A stretch of DNA of 64,000 bases from Eudromia elegans (Eukaryota; Chordata; Aves; Tinamiformes; Tinamidae): contig PTEX01000138.1 of assembly GCA_003342815.1 (NCBI GenBank), forward strand, positions 62,001 through 126,000, written 5' to 3'. The position numbers and the translations under genes are program-made. The notes beneath the pieces are model-generated. The model saw only the letters and a list, made by a program, of their open reading frames with translations, made no database searches and was not told the DNA's origin. Of this stretch, positions 1 through 9,588 are shown one piece after another. The stretch's first letter is position 1. Every line of letters begins with the position of its first letter.

Positions 1-465
1 CCTCACTGCCAGCTTTCCTCCTCTTCTCCGTTGTTGCATCATCTTAATGCTTTTATAGATGCCTTTGTTTCTCCCCAAAGTGAAGTTGCTGAGTTGCAAG
101 CTAGTGGCTTTGGAAACATCTGATAAAATCAATCTTATTTCTCAATTATCTTTCACATCTGTTTAATTTCTTACCCAGCAAATTCATCCCCATCCCAACT
201 CTATACTAGCTTTCCGTGTTGTTCTGTGATGTGTTCACATGCATTATAACTCATGTGAATTACTGATTTGGATTCCTCTGTGAAAAAAGAAAAGTTTCAG
301 TTATTTGTATAAAAGCTACTTCCTTTCAGCTCTTCCTTTTCTGTCAAGAACAGAGATTAAATGTTCAGTGTTTCTTAAATCTGAGGCACTCCATAATATG
401 TATTTCAAAGACGCAACAATTTCAGCAGTGCAATAATTCCATCGGCCATCTCCCACTTGACTTAC
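1..465. other. AT-rich non-coding stretch, nothing recognised
   Basis: No convincing exon, repeat or hairpin was found here on either strand. If the minus-strand exon that ends at 466 is real, this is the start of its downstream intron, beginning with a gtaagt donor. Confidence 0.4.
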
Positions 466-546
466 CCTCAAACAGCTCTGTATTCTGCAGCATACCTTAG
501 AAAGGAGCTTGGTAAACTGGATTACTCTAACTTGTGATAAAATAAC
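466..546 (-). CDS. candidate internal coding exon, unidentified protein (left minus-strand gene)
   Basis: On the minus strand a strong acceptor (a T-rich run ending ttttttacag) precedes 81 bases that end at the donor gagg|gtaagtc. The 27 codons are fully open in phase 0 and keep phase 0 at the end. The peptide begins VILSQVRVIQF and continues with TKLLSKVCC, a basic, leucine-rich, helix-like sequence. Its phase agrees with the candidate exon at 1783-1747, which also ends in phase 0. I do not recognise the protein. It could be a cryptic exon, but the quality of both splice sites together with an uninterrupted frame makes a real exon more likely. Confidence 0.45.
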
Positions 547-1746
547 CTGTAAAAAACAACAAAATACACTAAATCAATTTGGCTATCGAGTCATGGGCTT
601 TCAGGATTCAATGACTTTAAGACAAAGCTGATATCACATTTATGCAAATGCCACCCCCTCCACCCACAGTATTTTCTAAGGTTATAATCCCTTAGTATTC
701 TACTCATACCGTCTGCACTAGATATCAGTAATACCAAAGGTTAAACTTTTGCTTATGAATAAAGGACATTGTTTTTGGCATCCTTGCAAAGGCAAAAGAA
801 AACTGAAAGGAAATAATTCAAAATGAAGTATTTTTAGACATATAAAATCAGCCTTAGGAATGTAGGAAGACTACTGGAACTGCTATATACATAGGTCTGT
901 GCTGCTTTACAAGCCTTTCAGATTTATCAGATTCTTCTTGCTGAAGACAGTTGGCCCCATGTAGATAGGTCTTATACTAAATATTAGACAGGTACAGAGA
1001 CATAAATCTTCTGAAGTCAATGGAAGCACTACAGCTGTTTAAAATTTGTGATAAAAGTCTCATCAAGTTAGACTTTGTGACCTTTTATTTATATATTTTG
1101 AGAAGAAAAATTCTTAGCATGCTTTATGTTTTATTTATTCTTAACTGAGGAAGCAAGTTCTGTAAACAAATCCAAAAATATATTGACAGCTGGTGGTACG
1201 GATACGAGTATTTGTGCAGTAGCTTCTCCCCGCACAGCTCCATCTGCTGCGACATCTCCACTTCGAGTTTAGGTCATTAAAGTTCACAGCTTTGTAACAC
1301 AACCTGTGCCTTTAATTCCTTTAGGTACTTCCCTATAGAGTATGCAAACACACCAATAAACTAATGGCTTCTGAGGGAGTACTTCTAAGGCATCATTTCT
1401 CTTTGCATCATTTTGTACTTTCCTACCATAATTGGCTCAATATTTTATGGCATTTCCATGTTATTTTAGCTGGGAAAGACTGCAGTCTGCGCCACAGATC
1501 AGGGGAAAAATGAACCAAACGAGGAAAAGAACTCGTGAAACAGAGCCTGTGGAAAGCAAGAGGGAAACAGAGAGCAGAGGGCAAATAGGGAACTGCAGAG
1601 CAGATGCCCCACTGGTCCCCCTGCAACCTGCGCAGCCGCGGGAGACCTGCAAGGTGGGACCCCTCTATTGCCAGAGATGTCCAGCCCAGAGGAGATGCAA
1701 GATTGGGGGCCATTTCCCTGATTTCTCACAAGAAACAGGATCTCAC
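547..1746. other. intron-like sequence, nothing recognised
   Basis: This is AT-rich sequence without a supported exon. The overlapping frames of 60-130 codons near 1.43-1.82 kb lie on both strands, lack splice signals and look like chance frames. Confidence 0.4.
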
Positions 1747-1783
1747 CTGGGGCAGTTTATTTGTGCAAACGTTAAGAAACAAT
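1747..1783 (-). CDS. candidate small coding exon (left minus-strand gene)
   Basis: A 37-base segment lies between a moderate acceptor (ttataacattag) and a strong donor (ccccag|gtgaga). It starts with one base that completes a codon and ends in phase 0, giving LFLNVCTNKLPQ. These phases are exactly what is needed to join the exon at 6788-6719 (ends in phase 2) to the exon at 546-466 (starts in phase 0). It is short, so the frame alone is weak evidence; the case rests on the phase fit and the donor. Confidence 0.25.
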
Positions 1784-2229
1784 CTAATGTTATAACAAAA
1801 TTGAATTACTGTCTATAATGGGGCTATATTGTCCATATTCCATATACTGCTTTTCTAAGCAATGTACACCATTGCCGCAGGAGGCCAGACCCATTTCCAT
1901 GACCACGCAGTGTGCTCCTACAAGACTACAACCATGCAACATTCCATAATTTTCCACAACACCAACAGTACCAGACATACATGCAAGCACACAGTACCTG
2001 CCCAATTTATATCAGAGGGGGAAAAAAAGGAGGGGGGTTTGCAATGAGCCCCTTAGGGTTCCACTGCTGCTATCATGCATCGTTTCTCATTGCTAAAAGT
2101 GTATTTCAGAAAAAGAATAAAAGGTAGAGCTGCTTAAACATGAGAAAAAGGGGAATAATATTATCTGTAACAATCTACTGGATGATGAGTTCAGGATTTA
2201 GGCTACCGAGAAAACACGTAACGAAAGCC
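1784..2229. other. non-coding stretch, nothing firm
   Basis: The stretch holds a run of G and A around 2020-2040 and otherwise ordinary sequence. A minus-strand frame at 2005-1790 follows an acceptor-like pyrimidine tract but has no other support. Confidence 0.35.
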
Positions 2230-2800
2230 AAACACACCCAGGGAAGCCCCAGTCCTCGTTGCGGGGCCCGGCGAGGCGGCTGCCCGCACCCGGCGCCTGG
2301 ACGGGCGCACACGGAGCCCGCGGGCCGCGCGGGAGGCCGGCCCCGCTGCCACGCCAGGGCACCGCGCACCAGGAGCGGGACGGCAAACTCGCGTTTCCCT
2401 TTGGGACAGAGCCGCCTGCGTCGTGGCTCTGGGGAAGCCGACGCGATGGCGCATGGCGCAGCGTTCAGCGCTGAGAGCAGCGGGCCACCAGGATGCTTTA
2501 CCACCACAGGCACGCTCCTCCACAGATGGGCTTCCCACGGCGGGCAGGCAGACGAGACGAGGCTCGTCTCGAGGAGGGCAGGCCGGCCCAGGCACGCGCT
2601 TGCCGAAGCGTCCCCGTAGCTCCATCGAGGGGCACGGGCCCTTCACACGCAGCCGCTCACCAGCGCCGACCTCGCCGCGAGGGCCTCTCACCCCGCACGT
2701 TTCCCCTTGCGGCACGGCTCCGCCGCAGCCCGCGGAACAGCGGCCCTGCCACCCGCTCCTCCCGACGTTCTAACAACACGCAGCGATGGGCGAGCATCTC
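2230..2800. promoter_or_regulatory. CpG island, probable promoter
   Basis: CpG density jumps sharply here; I counted more than 30 CpG dinucleotides in 2221-2460 alone, against very few in the flanks. Unmethylated islands of this kind usually mark promoters in vertebrates. The island ends at a plus-strand ATG and a consensus donor (2786-2803), suggesting rightward transcription. It would lie inside an intron of the left minus-strand gene, so it could be an antisense or alternative promoter. The many long frames in it reflect low stop-codon frequency in GC-rich DNA. Confidence 0.65.
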
Positions 2801-2801
2801 G
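2786..2801 (+). CDS. candidate start of a first coding exon ending at a strong donor
   Basis: An ATG at 2786 has a purine at -3 and G at +4, and an in-frame TAA lies a few codons upstream. It opens MGEHL and then meets the donor ctcg|gtaagtgag at 2802 after one base of the next codon (phase 1). The position at the right edge of a CpG island is typical of a first exon. No second exon has been tied to it. The plus-strand exon at 34267 needs an upstream phase-1 exon, but a link across 31 kb is only a possibility. Confidence 0.25.
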
Positions 2802-5800
2802 GTAAGTGAGAGGCTTCTGCCGTGCTGCAGCTCTCCTTACTAAAACCTGACCAAAACAAGACCTCCACTTGGCACTCAAGGTCCTGACGTTTGCTTTCCT
2901 GTTGCCCCACAGCAAAACAGCCCTCGCCCTTTCCCGGTGCTGCCCAGGAGCTGCAGAGGCCCCATCGCGGGGTGGCTCAGGCAGCCATGGAGAGCACTGC
3001 CCAGCTGCAGTGCTGCAAGGGGAGAGCTCGGGCTGGCTGCCCGGGCAGAGGAAGCGCCTCCGTTCGAGCCCGGCCTTGCCAAGGCACATCCCCTGCCACA
3101 TCCTTGGTCTGTGAACTGGTATTTACCAGGGGGAAAACTGAACAGGAGAGAGGGAAAAAAAGAAAAAAAAAAATAAAAATCCCACAAAATTGCTACCTGG
3201 CTTAGGACAGTAAAGCAGAAAGCCCAGGGCTCTTGGATCCTGTTTTACTGCCATTATATACAACAGCAGAATAGAGTTAGCAGTCTAAGCAACAAGCAGA
3301 GGTGCTGATATTTTGTCTTTATTACTACTCTACACATAGTATTAAATGAAAGCAACTGCCTCTCTGTGCAGTGACAGCTCCCAGACTGGAACTTTTCCCG
3401 CAAAAGACAGGATTTATTTTACGTTCTCCCTGTGGGCATGCAGCGTGACTGCTTTCTTGTTTTCACCTTCTTTCTCCACCCGTCTCTCTTTTTAATATAG
3501 GAGAAATCCTTCCTGGAAGCTTATTTATCCTCGGGTACTGAAAGCACAGACATTTCTAAAGAGGCTGGTGACCACGTGAGCCTCCCTTGAACGGGAACGT
3601 TACAGCGATAAAGATGAGGAATGTGGAAAACAAACTTCTCTCTCCCCGGGGATGTTTTGCAGGCACGAAGGGCTGCAACCCCCGAAGCCTCCCGAGGAGG
3701 AGGAGGCAGTGCCGGCTCTTCAGCAATGCCGTACAGGTTTGCAGCCTCATGTGCGAGCTCTCCGGGGGGTGAAGGAAGAAATTTACCTGCAGGTAGGCGA
3801 GTAGGAGAAGCGGCTGCATCCCAAGGCGGTGGCATCGCATCCCCTCTTATACCCTGCCCTCCTTACATCCAAGGGAGGAAAGCTGCATAAACAACAGTGC
3901 AAGGGAAGGTAAATTATGATTCAGGCAAGGCAACATGACAAGAAAATTAATTTTGCGAGCACCATAAGCTCATGTCCATCTTCCCCTGCAGCGCATGCTT
4001 CTCTTTACACCTTGGGAGGTGCGTGGCAGCTGCACCCAGATGAAATAACAAACGCAGTGGCCGGGAGAAGCTTCCTCCAGCCTTGTGCAGGGTAACAGCC
4101 TGGACCAGGCACCAGCACCCATTTGCTGCCCACCGCTCGGGCTGTGTCCCCTCCCACCCGCAGGCCCCGGCCCTCGCTCCCCGGAAACGCTGTGCTGGAG
4201 CAGGGCAAAGCCCAGGGCCCCGTGGCTCCCGCTCTGCTATTCCCTCACGCCCAAAGCCTCGCCTTTCCCGGCCTCGCTTGCCGCACACCTCCAGGGGAGC
4301 CGCCGCTCTCCACCGCGGCCGGCGAGCAGAGCACACGGCAGGGGATCGCGCTGCATCCCCGGCACGAGCCCCAGGGAACGCGGGCAACGAGGGAAAAGCA
4401 AGCGCGGCGGCGCCTGTTCGCTAAGCCTCACTACAGACCTCAGCAAAGGTACTCACATTCTGGCACTGAAAACAGACCGTAAACGTTGTCTCCAGATAGA
4501 GCAGAGACCCCCAGTGCACCACAGCTATCATGGAGAAACAGGCAGATTAGTCCAAATCTGACAAGCTCTGGGCTGCTAGAGACATCAGACACTTGGTTGG
4601 TTTAGCAGGTATAAAACAAGGATGGAAGCTCTTATGCACCAGTTTACTCAGAGCAGAAATGCTGCATTTTGCTTTTTTTTGCTGAATTATTCTGGAGTAC
4701 TTTGCAACATTAATATTTTCCTTCAGTCGTGTCACTGAGTCCGTGTGACACTGCTCAGCATCACGACTAAATACTCCTGAGCAGGTACATTAAGAGCAAC
4801 AAGGACTCAGCCAGAGTTTCCTCCTCGAATGCCCGAGGAACCCAGGGCTCTGCACCCGGGTGCCTGCAGCAGCCTGGGCTCTCTTTGCACAGAGACGACC
4901 AAGCAGAAAAAGCAGATGATGGGAAAGACCAGTGACATCCTAAAAAGATTTTCACTTTTTTTTTTCCATTGTGAATTTTCATTTCTCATACATCTGCTAA
5001 CATGAAACATCTATTTTAGCTTGGTTTTGACTCCTGTGTGTGTTGTATAGTAACTTGCCCTATGGAGGGCTATGTGGGATTATTGCTCTGTAAAAGAACA
5101 GTTTAGCCAGGGTTCTTAGCATATTCTTTTAGAAATATTTTCAAGAGTTATCCAGTTCTTACTGCATTGAGTCAACACTTATCTGAAATGTTTTGAGGGT
5201 CATTTCTTTCCTTAAAGCTTTTTTTATGCTATTTTGGCTAGTCACTTGTCAATATTTGTTCACGTAAAGAATTAGCAATGCAAGCATTGTCATCACAAAC
5301 ATCTTTAAGAAGACAGTTTGCAAACCAAAGATCTCACACCTATCTCTTTCCAAAAGAGTTGATATCTACTAAATGATAATCCCTGTACAGAGAGGCCTTA
5401 TAATAATATTGTTTCCTGATGCTTCACTATCAAACATAGATAAAGAGCAAACCCAGCTTATTGCTCATCAGCAGAGAAAACATCTTGCAGCTTCAATTTC
5501 TATCAAAAAAATAAGAAACAGTCAGAATTTGCCAAGGGGAAAACCATAAAATCAGCAGGTGGGGGAAAAAAAATCTAGTTTCCAGCTTTGAAAAGGACAC
5601 AACAGAAAAGCAATTCTTTAGAAGCCACCGGTAGCGAATGCTTCGATTCCTTGTCGGGCGAGGGACACGTGTTTCCAGGTCCCCACGTCAAGGCACCACC
5701 CTGCAGCAGCCCCAGCGAGCAAGGCGTTCACAGGCGAGCTGCACTTGCACTCAGAAAATAGACTTAACACAGACGCACACCGCGTTACAGCATCAGGTTT

Positions 5801-6718
5801 GCGTGTAGGTACATCAGGGACATTTAGGAATATTACTGTTTGGATATAATGGAAGTTTTGTTGTTGTTGCTGTTTAAAAAATAAACGAGTAGGAATGTGG
5901 GGACCAAGTGACAACGTGGGTTCCTCACTGACACTTGTAAGTAAGTTAATGGTAAGATAAATAGGTGGACAAGAGTCAGCACCCACCTCACTCGCTACTC
6001 TATGTCAATGAAAGTTTCAAATTCACTAACAGCACTTTACTATACATTGAATATGAGGAGATGACTGTTTCTTGATTCAGCACAACCTAATCCACTAGAA
6101 ACATGTGATGCTGCTGTAGTCAAACTGTAACCAACTTTATTTACAATGTTTGACAATTAATTCCACTGACATTTCGTCCTTTCAAACAGAAGGATGCTGT
6201 TTAGGGATGCTGTTAACCTATATACTTGAATAATTACTCCAAAATAAATAAATAACTCTACTTAGCAGATGGTGTATCCATTTAACAGCGTAACGGTACT
6301 GAATTTACCTAAAATACCATCTTAAACTGGTAACTGTGTTTCAACATGCCAATTTCTGTTTCTTTACTGCTGGAATAAAAAATATCCACCTTTCCAAGTT
6401 TTGGAACATTAAAAACACACCCACCCCCACACACTTTATTCACAAACCTTAACTAGTCCAAATCCTTCCCTTGACAACGTCTCCTGCTGCTCCACGCAGG
6501 CTGCAGCTCCTTCCCTCCGCTGGGAGCGTGGGAGAGGTCCCAGGGGCAGGGCCTTGGGCAGAGGCCTTTGCTCGCCACGCTGCACGAACCCCCGTTCAGG
6601 GAGGGGAAGCTGCTGGCCTCCTGCAACAAGAGCCTCCTTTCAGCCGGCCCACGGTGAAGAGTCACGATTCACTCACCAGAATGCAATTAGGGGAGTAAAA
6701 ACCAAACACACGAATCAC
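2802..6718. other. intron-like sequence with two small GC-rich pockets
   Basis: An A-rich purine tract lies at about 3150-3180. GC-rich, CpG-containing pockets lie at about 3540-3860 and 4120-4420; they carry several overlapping frames on both strands but no convincing exon. The rest is AT-rich, and I see nothing else I can support. Confidence 0.4.
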
Positions 6719-6788
6719 CTCATGGCTTCAATAAATTGGTCATTATGTACAAGGTTCAGTAGGGCTTGATTACTTACAGTAGAAAGCT
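6719..6788 (-). CDS. candidate internal coding exon, unidentified protein (left minus-strand gene)
   Basis: The acceptor attttctgtctttag precedes 70 bases ending at atgag|gtgatt. The segment starts with two bases that complete a codon and ends in phase 2. It reads LSTVSNQALLNLVHND and then QFIEAM, which looks like a HEAT/ARM-type helical protein. The preceding exon (9087-8965) ends in phase 1, so the join gives a Glu codon and stays in frame. A stronger donor (gtgagtgaatc) lies about 50 bases further on, but the frame meets a stop before it, so the nearer donor is the coding choice. The protein is not recognised. Confidence 0.4.
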
Positions 6789-8964
6789 CTAAAGACAGAA
6801 AATAGGCAAGCTACCTAGGCCAGCAGTGACAGACTGAGAGCCAGGAACTTTTTTATTAAGTTGAGGGGAAACATTCATCTGTCAAGCATACTTTATTAGC
6901 TGCATAAATGATTCAGCTAAGAAAGGAGCAAGGCACTTGAACCAGTGGATTTGATAAATCTGATTGGGCTCATGAATGCACATGCACACATGGCTTAAAA
7001 AACAAGCTGCTCAGAGAGGGGATCCTAGAGGCACCATTCCTGCAAGGCACTGAGACACAGGAGCAGCAAGTGGCCTTTAGCTCTTCTTTGCTCATCAGAG
7101 GTGGCCAGCAGTGGCAAGGAAACCAGCATCCCCCTGCTCCATGCTCTCCCCTCAAAATACTGCGTAACAGCAGTAGTTGACTGCGTGTGAAGTGACTGTG
7201 TGTGTACGTTACACAAACAAACACTTCTAAACACCATGAAGGACCAGCAAATAATTTTTAAATAAAGAACGCCCTAGCAAGCACCCATCTATTGCTGGTA
7301 AAACCAGCCCCTAGGACACAGAACGAAGCAGCGCAGCGCCTTGATAAAATATGCTGCTTGAGCCTCGCACGGCGCAGGCAGCCTCGGGCAGGGAGGCGAG
7401 GCGACAGCCCCAGCGAGGCGGCAGAAGGGGAAGCTGCTCCCCGCAGCCGGCAGCTCCCGCGGGCAGCGCTCGCTCCCGGGAAGGCTCCTTGCCTCAACCA
7501 CCTCCGCCTGCCACCCGTCAGCAAGACACCCCCTCCAACACGCTATGTGAAACTAATAAATATTGCTGTCTCCTCCGATTTTAACAAGGGAAGAGAAAGC
7601 AGGGATATAGGGAAGGGTGAGCTGGGAGAAGGAAACAGGCAAAAAGTAACTTTAGCTGGAAAACGCTGGGAATTACCAAGCAAACACACCACTGCTGGCA
7701 AATCCCAAAGAACAGCCTGTGCTGCCTTCCCTGTGGATAAGTTATTCCTCATCTGCTTTTCCTCCCAGGTATTTTTCTGAACATCCTATAGAGCCTCAAT
7801 CTCTGCTGAGCTCCAATATTAGTGTGAAATATGGCTGGAAAACACAAACTACAGCAAATTTTAAATTACCAAGTAAGACTTTTGGTGGTAATCAGGAGCT
7901 AGAGATTTCTTATTTTATGCTAAAATGGCTTTTAAAAATGCATTTCCTTGGTATGCAGTGCAATTTCTCTTAAAAATATCCTACTCACAAAAAAGTCATG
8001 TGAATTATTATAGAATATAGGTAAGCAACGAATAAGTTCTGAAGGGAAAATCAGAATGAAACTATGTCAGTTAATGTACGTATCCAAGGCAGACATACTT
8101 CTGATCTTCTTACTAGAAATATTTTCTTAAATGTAGCACAAGAACATTTTAAAATGCAGCAAAAGTCAAAAACAGTCAAGAAAAATGGATACCACCAGAC
8201 TTTCCATCACATATGAAAGGGAGAGGGTAGAATCATTTATCCACTTTTCCACTAGCTGAAGTGGGGAACTGTATTGAACCATTAGGAAGCAGCTGCAAAA
8301 CAAATGGGGGTGATTTTTCACTCCGTGGACAGTTGGACAACTCTTCAAAAACCAGAAGTTATGACTAAGTGAGAAACATACAAAAGAGCAAGAAGTCTGA
8401 ATGTTGAATATGGAATCATAACAAGGCCAGTCAAAGAGAATTTAATGAATTTAAAGAGTATTTCTATGAGCACAAAATTAGGAAGCCTACTTGATTAGAC
8501 TAGAAATGTGGGTAAAATATTCAACAAAAGCAAGAGCATTGCAGTCACATTCACTGATTTATAGGCATTCATATTAATGTAGGGATCGAACAATTTCATA
8601 GACATGATAGATATTAACACAATTCATGCAGTCTTTGCTTTCAGTAGTGCTTTTTGCACAGCCTTCTCACGGCTAGCTGAAGTGCCACAGTTGTCCTGTG
8701 TTTGCATCTATTTCCTGTTTCCATGGTTGGGCATGAGCACAACAGGCTTCTGATCCAGCACAATAAAACCACTTCTGCAGCTGAGTTTAATTTTCCCAAA
8801 TGAAACGAGTCCTGCTGCAGCCTGGCAAAGGAAGCTCTTCCTGGGGGAAGCTGATAGGGGAAGCAGCCCAGCTTTGCAGGCAGGGGCTATTTAATTCTGC
8901 CACACTGCAGCCTTTTGGGCCACGTGCTATCTGTACTTAGATGTACAGGGACATCTAAGTTTAC
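6789..8964. other. intron-like sequence with one GC-rich pocket
   Basis: A GC-rich segment lies at about 7350-7500. No exon, named repeat or hairpin could be supported in the interval. Confidence 0.4.
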
Positions 8965-9087
8965 CTTCTGCGTGCCCTAACACATGGAAAATAACCAGCA
9001 AGTCACCAAGTGATGTGTTCCACAATTTCAACTGCATCGGTGCAAGCCGATGCTGCTCTTTCATTAAACTTGTCAAGAAGTTTAACT
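8965..9087 (-). CDS. candidate internal coding exon, unidentified protein (left minus-strand gene)
   Basis: A good acceptor (ctgaaattctttttgcag) and donor (cagaag|gtaaac) bound 123 bases. The exon starts with two completing bases, contains 40 open codons and ends in phase 1. The peptide runs LNFLTSLMKEQHRLAP, then MQLKLWNTSL and GDLLVIFHVLGHAE: amphipathic, leucine-rich and free of low complexity. The upstream exon at 9588-9476 ends in phase 1, so the join makes a Lys codon, and the downstream exon at 6788-6719 also fits. The three together read smoothly as one helical-repeat protein. I cannot name it. A cryptic-exon origin is possible but less likely given three consecutive matches. Confidence 0.5.
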
Positions 9088-9475
9088 CTGCAAAAAGAAT
9101 TTCAGCCATATCACCATGACACATCCAGCCCAATCCCTCTATGGTCAGACACACACTGACTTTCTCTGCCCATCGACTGCTATTGATCACACGGAACAAA
9201 ACCGTAACTCCTCTCAGCATTAGTGCTCTGGCCATACACCCCTTTCATACAGGTTCCCTTTGCAGCCTACAAAAGCTAGTGCTGAACCTTTCCCATAGAA
9301 GACTCAACAGAAATTTCTCCCTAGGATCCAGGGCAGGATTCCTCTGGGAAAGTAATCCAAATTTTCTATTTTTTTTTCAAACAGTTTAAATAGGCTTCTA
9401 ATTTTCATGTGTATATATTGGATTCATGAGGGAGAAGCCTAGAGAACCTGTGATTCCAGAAGTCTGGCTACTTAC
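9088..9475. other. probable short intron of the left minus-strand gene
   Basis: This 388-base stretch is bounded on the minus strand by gtaagtag at its start and the ttttgcag acceptor at its end. It contains no other supported feature. Confidence 0.4.
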
Positions 9476-9588
9476 TGTAGTAGCATTGATGTGGTTTAAG
9501 AAATCCAAGCACAGACTTGACAATCCTGGCTCCGACTCTTCCATTTAATGCACGTTTTGCCTCTAACTTAGACTCCAGTGAGAATGCT
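9476..9588 (-). CDS. candidate internal coding exon, unidentified protein (left minus-strand gene)
   Basis: An acceptor (aaatccttccttag) and a strong donor (ctaca|gtaagtag) flank 113 bases. The only open frame starts with one completing base, runs 37 codons and ends in phase 1. It reads AFSLESKLEAKRALNG, RVGARIVKSVLGF and LKPHQCYY, a plausible soluble helical segment rich in Lys and Arg. It joins in phase to the exon at 9087-8965. An alternative AG two bases further in would change the start by two bases. A second strong donor 30 bases upstream is too close to form an intron with this exon. The upstream partner must end in phase 2; a weak candidate at 13.4 kb can do so only with a poor donor. 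Confidence 0.5.

Noticed and set aside
3760-3860. Minus-strand TATA-like gtataaga followed by an ATG, a leucine-rich leader (MQPLLLLAYLQ) and a donor
   Set aside because: The TATA element is too close to the first ATG, there is no second exon, and a GC-rich pocket yields such leaders easily.
2140-4561. Many overlapping frames of 100-170 codons in GC-rich DNA
   Set aside because: They occur on both strands at once without matching splice sites, and the composition is Arg/Pro/Ala-rich as expected of shadow frames.
5618-5986. 122-codon minus frame with an Ala/Gly-rich segment (LLAGAAAGWC) recalling carrier proteins
   Set aside because: No acceptor or donor fits, and no carrier signature motif is present.
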